64,000 nucleotides of DNA from positions 16,454,171 to 16,518,170 of the forward strand of contig OX463778.1 of the NCBI GenBank assembly GCA_949825025.1, in the 5' to 3' direction. The DNA comes from Siphlonurus alternatus. Taxonomy: Eukaryota > Arthropoda > Insecta > Ephemeroptera > Siphlonuridae. The notes below the pieces were generated by a model. The model worked only from the letters and a program-made list of their open reading frames with translations. It had not been told where the DNA came from and made no database searches. Positions 36,261 through 47,650 of the stretch are shown in pieces. The position numbers and the translations under genes are program-made. Position 1 is the first letter of the stretch, and each line of letters opens with the position of its first letter.

Positions 36261-38000
36261 CTGAAAGCAGATAGGAAGTAAGTGCAGTTGCTTACATAGT
36301 AAATTGTACTACTTTTGGGGAGTTTTAATTATGATATCTTTTTAGTATGAGGTGAAAAATAAAATAATAATATATGATGAAATGAACATGTTTTTGTCAT
36401 TGAAATTAAGAAAGTGGTATTTTTTTTTACACATAAATATGATTTTATATACATGAAAAAACATACTCAGAAATTGTGCAGTTTCAGTAACAACATTATC
36501 ATTTGCAAACATTCAAAATATGAATTTTAGTCGAGAAAAAATTAATACATTTCATTAATTGAAATGTTTTAATATAGCAAATTTCATACCCTGGTATAAT
36601 AATAATGTGAATGTTGTATCAGAATAATAAATGGATAATTAATATCAACATGTATGTGCAGCTGCCTTTGTCTGTAAATCGCTTCAGGCTTATTATAATA
36701 AGTGATGAAATATCTAATTAATTGAATCCACCTCTTTTAATGCGGCTCCCCTAACAACAATGGTAATAATTTTACCATTTATTTTAAGTTAATATTTTGA
36801 CATTATTGGAGCATCTGAACGTATACAAATCAATCCCCGTTAGAGCAATCAATTTGGTTGCAAAGTATATGAGATATGACTTGCGTTATTCCGTTATTTG
36901 TTGCTAGTCATTGATTTATGGCAAGCAATGTATGCGGCTCTGAAGCCAGCTTTATGCTGCATAATATACATTACAGTATTATGAGAAATTTTTTATTTTA
37001 TATTATTATATTTTACATTAAATTTAATTTGAGGATATTACGAATTGAAAATCCGTCTGCAAATAAATTTAAAAAAATATTAGTGGAAACTAAATATTTT
37101 TATACATTTGTTTTATCTCATTTGCTTTGATATGATGAAATGTATACTGTAAACACTGTTCACTGTACATGGAAGTCAATATTGTAGGAAGTTTCAAAAC
37201 CAATTTCAAACATGACATATATCAATATTATTATTGTTCACTGATTATTTACATTTATAACAAGGTGACAGAGGTGTGATCTGTCATGTTGTTTTATGAT
37301 ACAACGAGTTTCATTTATCAATGTTGTTGTTGTTCTACTTATTCAGCACGAGTTTAAGTGCACTGAGTCAGCAGTATTCGAGGCAGTGATGCAGAATTGT
37401 TACCACATGGATTTAACCTCTATTCAGTTCATCTATCATTATTTCAGTATTTATCTTAAACTTGCCAGGTATTATAGCTATTATACTGTAGATCCATTTG
37501 AATAAAATTTTTAACTAGTTAAACATACACCTCAGGATGACAGGAACTTTGTCCTTGTTCTTTTTGTGACGTGTTCAGCTTGCACATTTCTTTTATCAAT
37601 GCTAGACTAGGTGCTTTTCTTTTACCTTCTCAAAAATTGCAAATCTGCATCTACTTCTTAATGTTATACTCAAGAATTTCCTCTATTTTGCAGTTCCAGC
37701 CAAACAAGCAGCAATAAAGAGTTAAAATATGGAAAATTTAAATAATCGCGTTAACAATTGCGCGGTTCCCGACGATTTTTTGTTTTATATTTATTAATTT
37801 ATTTTTAATACATTGAGGGTTCAAGAATATTTGGACAGATCATCCGTACATACACCTTTACGTCCAGAACATAAAAAGGAGCGGAAATAAAAATTCAATT
37901 CCATGTTCTGCTATATACCCTACAGCAACTTGGACCCTTCTGAGTAAAGCCTGCATATCTTGCAAGACCAAGCAGCTGACTCTACCCTCGAGGTCCTCAC

Positions 38001-38213
38001 CCGGCCTGTACGATGCAGTGTGTCCAGGCGGGCACGTTGGTCCAGTTGGCCGCAGCCTCGGTGAGGGCGAGCGCGTTCATCAAGCCGAACCCGAACCGCG
38101 TGTTGGTGCGGAAGCCAGCTGAGTTAATCTGCCAGCCCAGGTTGTCCGCTAAAGGTGCCACCTCCGCCGTCCACACCACCAGGTGCTGCACGTCACGCCA
38201 CGTCAGGGACGGG
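38001..38213 (-). CDS. PC1/3: PC1/3 coding exon 9: end of catalytic domain, start of P domain
   Basis: 213 nt (phase 2/2), acceptor GGTCCGCAG|CCCG and donor GCCGG|GTGAGG. It encodes PSLTWRDVQHLVVWTAEVAP, LADNLGWQINSAGF, RFGFGLMNALALTEAA and NWTNVPAWTHC. The VVWTAE and FGFGLMNA wording is PC1/3-like. NWT (residue 477) is a potential N-glycosylation site at the entry to the P domain. The split Gly codon joins exon 10. Confidence 0.94.
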
Positions 38214-39280
38214 CTGCGGACCATAATAGCTCAAGTTTATCAGGTCCTTTTGTAAACCCTACTCAGTATATACTTTCTGCATTCTATCGACCTTATGTCC
38301 ATGAACCTATTATATTAAGGAAATAAATTGCAGAAAAACTGTATATGTTTAAATAATTATACACAGTTCAAGGTTTAATTACGAACAAGTCTACTGTATT
38401 TTTGACAGAGTAAATGATTTGCAAGTATCGATTAAAATGAAACAATTAAGATTTAAGAGCTACCGATAGAGAAAAGCAAATATATTTTATTGAAACAAGA
38501 GTATTATTAATTTATTTAGTCTTTAATATATATAAATTTTAGCTCAAAATCCAATAACGTATTATAACTTATTCAAGTTTGTTTGATTGTTTGTTTGTTT
38601 TAGGAAAGCAGCTCACTGATAGTCGCTCAATTTTAAGCATTTTTATAATAAAGAGCTCTGCATGGATATACGAGCTTTATTTTTCAATAAACTTTTTCTT
38701 CGGAGTGCATAATCAAAATATTGTTGTTTTCAATTAATTTCTTTCTCCTGAATTTCATATTAATGTTTGAATCAGAATTACTCTCTTCGTCCAAACGTGG
38801 CTGGATGTATTTTGTGCTTGGTAGCTTTTGCATTTTTTACAGCTAATTAATTACAAATTTGCATTTTATCAACGCCAGCGTTTTTTTATTAGATGCGGAT
38901 ATCCTAATAAAAAGTTTTGCAGTTGAATTGACCCAAACAATATTTCACAGTATAATTATTATAGTACATACAAGAACTTCAGAAAAAATATCATCAATTA
39001 ATTTCTCAAATTACCTTATCTCTGTTCTTTTTTTCTTCATTAATTATTTCAAGGAAATGATTACTATAATATGAAAGACATATGTTTATATAGAAGATCC
39101 AAAACACTATATACACAAGCTAAAGTTGATTAAATTACACGCTTGCATGGTTGGGGTTTAAAGTGTGCTTGTTGATTAAAGGTGAAAGAGGATGTGAATT
39201 CATAATTAAAGATAATTATTAGGTATACTTGATAATTAAGTTATGTCTAGCGTAAATGGTTTGATAAAATAGTTGCTCAC

Positions 39281-39381
39281 TTGACCTCTAGGGCGAGAGC
39301 TACGATTCCCGCCGCTAGAGGTGCTGCCGCTGACGTACCGGTGTGTTTCACCGTGCACGAGTTGTAGAGGTCGGTAGTTGC
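39281..39381 (-). CDS. PC1/3: PC1/3 coding exon 8: catalytic Ser
   Basis: 101 nt (33 codons plus two bases), acceptor TTTCTCAG|GCAACT and donor GTCAA|GTGAGC. It encodes [20 protein letters not shown] with the nucleophile Ser (residue 404) in the GTSAxAPLAAG block, then [14 protein letters not shown]. The split codon AA|C gives Asn and joins exon 9 as LEVNPSLTW, matching the family's LEANPNLTW. This fixes the donor at 39281 rather than at the upstream GAG|GTCAAG. Introns on both sides are about 4.0 and 1.1 kb. Confidence 0.94.
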
Positions 39382-40076
39382 CTGAGAAACAAAGAGACAA
39401 TCAAGATCACTTTATTAATTAGAGTTAAAATACAATCTGCATATTTCAACTGTTTTAACGTTTCATTTCAAACATAATTAATTAATTTGGTTGAATGCTG
39501 CATGTATTTAATTAATTGAAGCTATTATATATGTAAATATTAATCTATTTTAATATACAAAAATAATTAATTCGTTTATGAAGTGTTTAATAATTACGCA
39601 TTAAATGTTTTAAAAGTTCAATCTCTATTTATCAAATATAGCATAATCAAACTGATGTAATAAAACAAAATAAAACCCTTTTTAGTGCGATACTCACTTG
39701 GATTTCCCCCGATTATAATGTCATCATAGACTCTTTAATATTAAAATAAAATAATGCCATAAATTAACAATTAAAGTAAAAAAAAAATAATAATAAAAAT
39801 AAACACAAAAAAAATTACTCAATGTAATGCATACTCCACATCATTTTGAACGTGGAAGTCAGAATAAAATATGATTTATATGGTAAATATACTTGATGCT
39901 CATTCAAGCTTCTCATTTTTATGTAATTTAAATAGCATAATTATTTTAAATCTGCATACAAATTGTATTGACATTAATACATTAAAATATTGACATTATT
40001 TTAGTGTAAATTGGGGGCATATATGACCAAAATACTGAAAATACAAAATCAATCAATCATAATTACTTCTGGTAAT

Positions 40077-40165
40077 ATACATGTATACACTTGTCGCCTT
40101 GAAAAGTTTCCTATTAACAAGGCGGCCACAAAGGGAAATTTTCCAAGGAGAGAACTGTACATTAC
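40077..40165. repeat. GTACA-ended inverted repeat, short copy
   Basis: CGCCTTGAAAAGTTTCC and its partner GGAAATTTTCCAAGG face each other; the right flank is CTGTAC. Related to 24.1 and 26.4 kb. It lies in PC1/3 intron 7. Confidence 0.45.
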
Positions 40166-40374
40166 ATAATAACATATCTTGTCAGTGGAAATAAAAAACA
40201 GGTGAATTTTTTTTAAATTACACGTGAACGTGGAACTCATTTCAAGTAATGCATCTTCCCATTTCTCATATTCCTATGTGTGCATGCAAGAACGTCTTAT
40301 TTCTAATTTAAATAGGTCTTTCTCATTTCATCTGGGATTCCTTTTGACGCCTTCTTTTCTTTCATCTTGCTAAT

Positions 40375-40524
40375 ATGAGCGAGGAGAAGCAGAAAGGTGC
40401 TGAGGAAGCCATTAAAGTCACTCTGCCTGAGCAGGTCAAAAGAAGCTCCTTCTTAGTCCTACAGTGCAAGAACGCAACGAAGCGATTACACTATTACTTA
40501 ATTAACTTAAAACAAAAGTTGTAA
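40375..40524 (+). other. Small ORF, possible retro-copied 5' end of a host mRNA
   Basis: 49 codons on the plus strand inside PC1/3 intron 7, starting MSEEKQKGAEEAIKVTLPEQ and ending LINLKQKL. The start is preceded by a pyrimidine-rich leader (CTTCTTTTCTTTCATCTTGC), unlike the surroundings. The first half looks protein-like; the second half drifts into AT-rich sequence. It may be the start of an exon or a processed fragment. No family was assigned. Confidence 0.2.
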
Positions 40525-40976
40525 AATCTAGAATTTTTTTCTAAGTAGGTATATAGACTAATATATGTATAATGTATAATAGACTTGGTTATAAAATTTT
40601 GTATATTATAATAATTAGATGAGATTATAATTATATCATAACGTATAATACATTTTTATATTATAAAAAAATGATAAATAATGTGCTGATTTTGTATAAC
40701 ATTTTCCAAAAATACAACAAAAATTAATGAACTTTATTTTATATTTAATTAATATACGCTTTTATAATTAAATCTCATTGTTCCACATGGAAACAAAATC
40801 ATATGAATGGTGGCTAAAAATAGCGTGGGAGAGACTATAGCGAGGAGAAGCCATTGACAAGGGATGAAAGCGACACCCCGCGAGCGGCTGGACAGCTTCA
40901 TTAGGAAGCTGCAGTGGAATCAAAGCGGGCTTCAAATAACGTCTGTTGATGAGCGATCGAGCCGTGGACCATCTCT

Positions 40977-40989
40977 CCCTCTTTCTCTG

Positions 40990-41077
<88 letters not shown>
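40977..41077. repeat. (CT)n microsatellite
   Basis: About 100 bp of CT repeat in PC1/3 intron 7; overlapping frames are artefacts. Confidence 0.96.
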
Positions 41078-41080
<3 letters not shown>

Positions 41081-42144
41081 TTTTGGTTCTGCGTCATACT
41101 GAACACATACTGGAACGAACACCACCATCATGCATGTTTGTATTATCCATCCACAGCTCTCAAGTCCCTGGCGATTACATTAGCTAGCCATATGACCCTT
41201 GTTCGTAATTTTCAAAAATTAAAAGTGTAAAACCAATCCATTTTTTATACGTAATGGCTTAATAATTTACTTTAAATAAAGTTTTTCTAAAAAAAAAAAA
41301 TATTCAAAAGTTTTAATTATTAAATTTATTTTTCATGATGGCTCTTGATTTTTAACACTGATAGGTAAAAATATTTGTAAGGTCTCATTAATTTTATAGT
41401 AATAATAATAATTAGCAAAAATCATCATTAAAAAAAACATTGGCATTGTTTATAAAAAATAATTAATTACTATATTTTATATATTGATTGTAAGTAATTA
41501 TAAAATATAAATTTCTTTACAAAATGTAAAATGCTATTAATTATATTGACAATCTCTCGTGATAATCTTTGTTCATTGTGTACCACTTCTCAAGAATGAT
41601 AAATTTATCATTCTTTCATTTTAAATAAAATTTTCAGTGCTGATGCATTAAAAACTAATGATGGAAAGTATTTTTATAGGTTGTTTTCCAGGAGTTTTAA
41701 CTTTAATGAAATTTTATATTAAACATGTCATGTTTGTGATTATACGATTTTCTGACGAGCTTATATATTGTTCTACAATAAAGCAATAACATGATTATGA
41801 TTATTTCGTGTTGCTTATGTTGTTTTCACCTGGCATTTTTTTCTATTGTTCTCTCATTATCAATACTAGATAAAATATATTATTGTGCATGTATAAAAGT
41901 TATAATTTATTATTACTTCAGATATTGTTGAGCCATCCCCCAATTTTTTGACTAACATGGTGGAAGCTACACCTCCAAGAAACAATAAATTAACGTGTTT
42001 GTAGTCTAGCTATCTTCACATGCTAATATGACTGCAAGGACAGTTAACAGTAATCGTTGGTATGACTGATAAAATATGTAAGTAAACAGTCTTAAATGTC
42101 ATTTGTTTTCAGTAAGTGTGTGAGCTGAAAAACTATTGCCCCTT

Positions 42145-42261
42145 CTATACTGAATCCTTAAGTGTATAATTAAGTATCCCACGTGATTACTTTCCAGCGT
42201 TTTTATTGGCTACACATGGTCCCCTGGTATATTTAGGTGTGTGATCAAATATTCAGTATAG
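42145..42261. repeat. Short TIR element (CTATACTGAAT ends)
   Basis: 117 bp bounded by CTATACTGAAT and ATTCAGTATAG, both extended imperfectly by CCTT/AAGG. Non-coding, in PC1/3 intron 7. Confidence 0.55.
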
Positions 42262-42826
42262 GTAAGGTATTTGAGGTGGTCGATATGACGAGGGATGACA
42301 GTGGAACAGAGCGATGTTTCTCCCATACGTCAATTTGGATGAAGAAATCGGATTATAGACGTGATGGATTTCAAAGAGTTTTTTTTTTTTTTTTTTAATT
42401 TTGAAATTCTAAGAAATACGAAAAGAAAGTAGACTTTATTTAAATAGAAGATTGAGAGATGAAGGTCATGTGAAGGAAAAAAAAATCAAAATGATGACAC
42501 TCTCTCTTTTATTTTTGAACGCTCATGAAGCCCAGATAAAGAATCCTGCTTGCTATATACCATTTCATCCTGAGGTTAGGCAATTTGCTCAGCACCAATA
42601 GAACACGGGTTACATATGCAGCAGGGGTAATGAATGCCAACAAAGTCTGTTTTGAAGTGAGGAAGTTTTCTAGCCTCAGAACAAGGTGAAAATTTACGTT
42701 ATCTCGACATAAATGTACAGTACATGTATGATCATGCAAACATGCATATAGTGAATTTACTTATGACTTATATAGTATGTTAAAATCCATACAATCTGCA
42801 TAGAATTTACACAAAGGAACTTTTAT

Positions 42827-43297
42827 TTAAAGGTGAACTGAAGGGATTGCTTTTTTTTCCCTTTAGGGAACCTTATATTACCTATCCCATCCATCTGCAC
42901 TAATTTTTTCATGGCTGATACTTATTGTGCTGCTGTAGGACAATTAGTGAAAAAGTGAAGTTGTGACGTATCAGCGACGGTTGGTTGACTTAAAACTCGC
43001 CGCGGTGAAAAAACACACGAGCGACCGCGAGCGACCGCGGAAACTGCCGAGGGAGCGGCGATCGGCTCGCGATCGCCACTCTCTCGGCAGTTTCCGCGGT
43101 CGCTCGTGTGTTTTTTCACGGCGGCGAGTTTTAAGTCAACCAACCGTCGCTGATACGTCACAACTTCACTTTTTCACTAATTGTCCTACAGCAGCACAAT
43201 AAGTATCTGCCATGAAAAAATTAGTGCAGATGGATGGGATAGGTAATATAAGGTTCCCTAATGGAAAAAAAAAGCAATCCCTTCAGTTCACCTTTAA
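42827..43297. repeat. Near-perfect 471-bp foldback beside PC1/3 exon 7
   Basis: Two arms of more than 200 bp are almost exact reverse complements, from TTAAAGGTGAACTGAAG at the left to CTTCAGTTCACCTTTAA at the right. They meet at a very short centre near CGATCGGCTCGCGATCG. The inner 100 bp is GC-rich (GAGCGACCGCGGAAACTG). The same 79-codon frame (MTYQRRLVDLK...) appears on both strands purely because of the palindrome. The right end lies about 98 nt downstream of exon 7's donor on the transcript. Confidence 0.95.
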
Positions 43298-43394
43298 GGT
43301 AACATTTCAAGAAATTGAACGTATCTGATAAAAAGGTCTGAACATCCCGGTGGGTACACACTCCGTAAATAAACCTTTTTGTGCGTATACTCAC

Positions 43395-43607
43395 AATCAT
43401 CTGGTCGGAGTAGGCCCCACTGGAGTAGGTAGAGGCGAGGGTGGAGGCGCAGCGTTCGCCGTACCACGGAAACTGGCCGTGCTCCGATGCGCTGCCCACT
43501 GAGAGGGTAAACACGCTCGACGTGTAACCATCACAGTTGCAGTCGTCCCCGCGGCTCCCGCCGTTACCTGCCGCCCACACGAACACCGAGCCCTTGCCGC
43601 CCCGGCC
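43395..43607 (-). CDS. PC1/3: PC1/3 coding exon 7: oxyanion-hole Asn
   Basis: Seventy-one codons, phase 0/0, acceptor GTGCATGCAG|GGCC and donor ATT|GTGAGT. It encodes [17 protein letters not shown], whose Asn (residue 331) is the oxyanion-hole residue; PC2 enzymes have Asp here, so this argues against PC2. It continues with [18 protein letters not shown] and [19 protein letters not shown], the latter closest to PC1/3. The exon is tightly bracketed by repeats. An inverted-repeat element ends 15 nt upstream of the acceptor, and a 471-bp foldback begins about 100 nt downstream of the donor. Confidence 0.95.
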
Positions 43608-43622
43608 CTGCATGCACACATT

Positions 43623-43722
43623 CACTGCGTTTACATGACGGTGTTCAATACGAATCCGTTGACGACGGATAATGTTATTCTTATGAGGCGTCGTCAACAC
43701 CATCATGTGAACGTATTAGTGA
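43623..43722. repeat. CGTTTACATGA-ended element, copy A, abutting exon 7
   Basis: About 100 bp: CACTGCGTTTACATGACGG at the left and CATCATGTGAACGTATTAGTG at the right. The inner pair CGAATCCGTTGACGACGG and CGTCGTCAACACC is inverted. It contains GACGCCTCATAAGAATAA (minus strand), shared with the copy at 52.5 kb. It ends 15 nt upstream of the exon 7 acceptor. Confidence 0.7.
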
Positions 43723-43785
43723 GGATCAGCCGAGTACTGGCAAGCAGAGAATGTGAATACCTTGCTTATGGAAATAGTATTATTA

Positions 43786-44015
43786 AAGGCGGATTCAGAT
43801 GCATTGGTGACAACGGCTATGCGACGCGATTTTGTCACACAAGCTGTGAAATCCTATGCGGCGAGCGAATTCGCCCGGTTGCGGCAGCGAAATCGCGTTA
43901 ATTGCGATGCTCTTTTTTTTTAAATCACCAAATATGGTCCCCAATGGATTTTACAGCAAGTGCGCATTAGTCGTGTCGCGTCGCATGATAAAAATGGCCA
44001 TGTGAATCCGCCTTT
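43786..44015. repeat. AAGGCGGATTCA-ended MITE, copy 2, flanked by TTAA
   Basis: Closely matches the copy at 24.8 kb across its whole length. The outer context reads TTAA|AGGCGG...CCGCCT|TTAA, which fits a TTAA target (piggyBac-like), although the palindromic ends leave some ambiguity. It lies in PC1/3 intron 6. Confidence 0.85.
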
Positions 44016-44099
44016 AATGTGTGAATAACGCTGGAGAGACATAATTACGAGTTGTGAAATTTATATTAGAGGTGGGTATGGACACTGGACAACCTTTAT

Positions 44100-44300
44100 G
44101 ATTTTTTATTGCATATTAATTTGGATAGAAAACCTCAATTCATGTATTGTTAATTTTTTTAGCTTTTTTTTTTTTACATATTTGCATGAATATGGCACGA
44201 TTCTAAGGGTATTAGAGGGTTCAAAATAATCTGAAAAAAAATATTAATATTTCATAACACGAGGTCCTCAATCCAAACATACAATAAAATATTAAAATAT
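44100..44300. repeat. Imperfect palindrome
   Basis: TTTTTTATTGCATATTAATTTGGATAG and, inverted, CAATCCAAACATACAATAAAATAT suggest a decayed foldback of about 190 bp. Inner matches are weak. It may be a distant relative of the long-TIR family. Confidence 0.3.
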
Positions 44301-45061
44301 CGTTGTCCATTGTCATAGTATTGAAATGTAATACCTATTACCTATTACATGCAGGCTGGAGGTCTGGATATTATACATTAATATTGTGCGCTAATATTTG
44401 TTTGTTTTATATATTTATTTGTTTTCTCTTGTTTGGTTTAATTTCTTGTTATGTTGCTCATAATATTTCTAATACACATTATTTAAACATCTTTTACAAC
44501 TGATCCATTCAACTCTCATTATATTTAAACGCAGAAAATATCTGTAAATTTTCTTATTGAAGTCCATATATTTCGTAGAGTTTTTTCTGCAGAGTTAAGT
44601 TTTCAATCAAAAGATCGATCGCAAGGTCACTACAAAACGTTGTTATTTATCTTTATTTCAACTCTTACTGACATTATTAGGTGAACCATTAATCTCAATC
44701 ACGACAAATTCACTTTCTGGTTTGTGAGTTCGCGTCCTGTCACTCCCACACAGGTGACATCTTACTACTACGTGGTCCTACGCAAATAATTAATATCAAT
44801 TACAATAGTTGGAACTCTTCTGGACCTTGTATATAATACTATAAAAACCTCTTATCACATATGTAATCAACATTACATAGTACATATTATACAATATATG
44901 TGTACCAATTTTGCAGAGCTTAACAATCCAAAATTATTTTCCATATCTGGTAGTGACCTACCAAATTCGATGAGGAAATAGCAATCGATAAGTAAGGATC
45001 TATCCTTTATAGCAAAGATACTATATTATAAGCTACCATTTATATCAATTAGAGTATAAAG

Positions 45062-45160
45062 CCAGCTTGCTACGAGCACTTTGATGCATTACGTTACTAG
45101 TAAGAAGGTCGGGAGTTTGAACCCACCTTGTTGGTAGTAAATTGAGATGTCATGACCTTG
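45062..45160 (+). mobile_element. tRNA-derived SINE head
   Basis: GAGCACTTTGATGCATTACG then AAGAAGGTCGGGAGTTTGAACCC has the spacing and wording of a degenerate tRNA (anticodon-to-T-arm region with B box GTTTGAACCC). The A-box region is decayed. It lies in PC1/3 intron 6 on the strand opposite to the gene. Not a functional tRNA gene, because the acceptor stem is missing. Confidence 0.5.
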
Positions 45161-45671
45161 TGAGCGTAAAACTATTAATATCAATTAATTTGAGATCAGT
45201 AGTGAGAAATAGGTCAATAGATATATTGACTACATTATTTAGTATTTAAGTAATAAATAATAGGCTGGCATTGTGTTTCAGGGTCTCCAAAATGTAATGG
45301 ATAAAATATTATACAACTTCGGAACAGCATGAACTTTAACCCTTCGTGATTTACTTACTGGAGATAAAATTCCAAGAGACAGAGATACAGCTTTGAAATG
45401 TTAGGGAAGGACAAGAAAATCACCCAGTCTAGTTATCCCAAAAATAATTTTTTTCTATATAGACTGCGCGACAAACAGAAAAACGCCCATATACGTAACA
45501 GGAATAAAAATGTGCTGTCCCGAGTCTTTACCGAGAAATTGAGAAACCATAATTTATCTTCAATAAATTGAAACCAGCAAATATCTGGCAAGCTAATATT
45601 AATTTCAACATTTCTAAAGTTGACATATCGCAGACTTCAAGCTGATGACAGGTGAGATCCTCCAAGAGTAC

Positions 45672-45853
45672 CTGAGTGACTCCTCGCTCCAGGGCCTCAA
45701 GTGCTAGTCTACCCGGCCCCTCCACAGTTGAGCCATCGTCCGTCGGTCCCCAAGATGCGCTGTAGATGTCAACTTTGTCTAGCGCGAAGTTGAGAGCCTC
45801 GCCCTCGATTCTGTCCATAGCCGTTCCACCCTCGCCGTCCAGCATGCGGATAC
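45672..45853 (-). CDS. PC1/3: PC1/3 coding exon 6: catalytic domain core
   Basis: 182 nt (phase 1/0), acceptor GACGAGTTTAACAG-type context ending CGTCAG|GTAT and donor CAG|GTACTC. It completes the split Gly and reads [18 protein letters not shown], then [20 protein letters not shown] and [16 protein letters not shown]. These are the substrate-pocket blocks of kexin-type proteases; the SASWGP and DDGxTVEGPG segments are nearly invariant in PCs. The next residues, [12 protein letters not shown], come from exon 7. No unusual residues are seen in the conserved blocks. Confidence 0.95.
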
Positions 45854-47193
45854 CTGACGAGTTTAACAGTCGGATTTATGCATGTTACAGCCAGGGAATT
45901 CATAATAATCCATAATCTTTTCCCAAGGGTTTCTTAAGCATGTGTAATAATTCATTCAATAGCATAAATACAAAAAAAAAAAGTAATAATTTATAAGTAT
46001 AATTTCTTTAATATAATAATAATCATTTAACTTATGTTGCAATTATTGCAACGCTTTACATCTGCTGATATAGTTGTATCATCTTTTTAATTAAAGAGTA
46101 AATAAATATTTTATTTAAAACAATAACTACAATAACTAGTAATTTACGTTCTCTTTTTAATTAATATAAAATTTATTAGAGAGGAAAGAAAACATTATTG
46201 CTCATTTGAAAAAGAAAAAAATAATACATTTCTTTTCATTGCATGATTTAATTTTTCTGATGTTAGTACTAGCAAAAAATATTATAGTACTAACAAATGA
46301 TATTTACATGATAAATTTTGATCAACATTTTTTCCATAGAAACTTTTAAATCTGGAACCCTTAGTGCATTGTTTCTATATACATCATATAGTTTAAGTCA
46401 ATAATTCATGGGTAGGGTTTTGAACACGTGACCAATCGATAGCAAACCACACACACCAGGTATACAGCCATAGGGCACCATATATAAGGTAATGTGATAG
46501 TATGAACTTCCTGCGTGGTGAAACTGATTTATGTTAGCTATATAGAACAAAATAACATCCTCTCCCCTCTTGCATATAACTTTCATTGAAAAAACATCAG
46601 GAAATAGGACGTCTCTTGTATGAGAGGCAGATTCTGCAGCAAATTAAATTGTGGCATTGCCAATATGGTAAACAAGTTACTTTGAGTTAACTCAAAGGGT
46701 CCTCTTGTATTTAAAATTTCAATAAATTGGAAACATGTAATATTTGCTCACCAAATTAATTACCTTCAGAAAATGAAAGGAGAGATGAAGTCTATTTTGC
46801 TTTTTTGTGTGTATGAATGTCAATTGAACTCTCCAGTCCCGAATTGTTCTATAATGGTACAGTCTTTTTAATATCAAGAAAATTTTCAATAAACTATATA
46901 TATATATATATAGTGTAATTTATACAGTATAATTGTCTCAATTTATGTGTGTAAAGAATTTTAATTTCAATACCTTGTTATAGTGTATACTAAATTTTTA
47001 TTAAAACTATTGAATTTACACGTTCCAAAATGGAAAAGTATAAAATGTCTTGTTGTGTACATGGAATAACAAGATAAAATACAATGGAATGCTAGAATAT
47101 CATGTAAACACCAAGAAACTTCATAGTTTCACACCGGTACACAATTTCACTACATATTTCAACTCTGTTCCGTAAGACTGTGCATGACCGTAC

Positions 47194-47359
47194 CTCCAAT
47201 GCGAGCGTTAAAGGCGACCCCGACTCCGCACTTGCGATTGTTAGCGGCCATGGCGATCTCCCCCGCACACCGCGTGCCGTGGCTGTTGGGCGCCGCGCTG
47301 ACGTACCGCGGAGTGGGGTCCGAGTCCCCGTCATTCAAGTCGTAGCTGATCTCGGGGTC
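47194..47359 (-). CDS. PC1/3: PC1/3 coding exon 5: catalytic His
   Basis: 166 nt (55 codons plus one base, phase 0/1), acceptor CCACCAG|GACC and donor GGAG|GTACGG. It encodes [20 protein letters not shown], the acidic calcium-binding region, then [20 protein letters not shown] with the catalytic His (residue 227), and [12 protein letters not shown]. The Asp-His spacing is 41 residues, the value I recall for vertebrate PC1/3. The Gly codon is split with exon 6. A CGTTTACATGA-ended element occupies the intron starting about 34 nt upstream of this acceptor. Confidence 0.95.
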
Positions 47360-47393
47360 CTGGTGGAAAGAAGGCTGTCAGTTCAGGAACAAT

Positions 47394-47650
47394 CAGTACG
47401 TTTCCATGATGTTCTTGTGGATCCGTATTCAATGGATGCGTTTTCAACAAAAACGTTTTCATCGACTGTTTACATGATAATTTTCGATCCGTATTAAACG
47501 TTGAATACGCATTGAAAAAAGCGTCGTGAATAATTAAAGCGCATTGCATGAATACGCATCAAATACCTGTTCACATATGAGTCTTTAATACGGATCCGTT
47601 AAATACGTGTTCGTCTAATACGAATCAGACAACTCATGTAAACGCACTGG
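47394..47650. repeat. CGTTTACATGA-ended element, copy B, near exon 5
   Basis: Begins CAGTACGTTTCCATGATG and ends CAACTCATGTAAACGCACTG. The inner GGATCCGTATTCAATGG and ATACGGATCCGTTAAATACG motifs are inverted or repeated. A GTTTACATGATAATTTTCG segment recurs inside. The nearest edge is about 34 nt upstream of the exon 5 acceptor. Confidence 0.7.

Noticed and set aside
39284..39290. Alternative exon 8 donor at GAG|GTCAAG
   Set aside because: It breaks the frame with exon 9, whereas GTCAA|GTGAGC gives the conserved LEVNPSLTW junction.
42922..43202. Two near-identical 79-codon proteins on opposite strands
   Set aside because: A perfect inverted repeat necessarily gives the same protein on both strands; no splice or start context supports a gene.
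45062..45160. Functional tRNA gene
   Set aside because: B box is present but no closed acceptor stem or standard A box; fits a SINE head.
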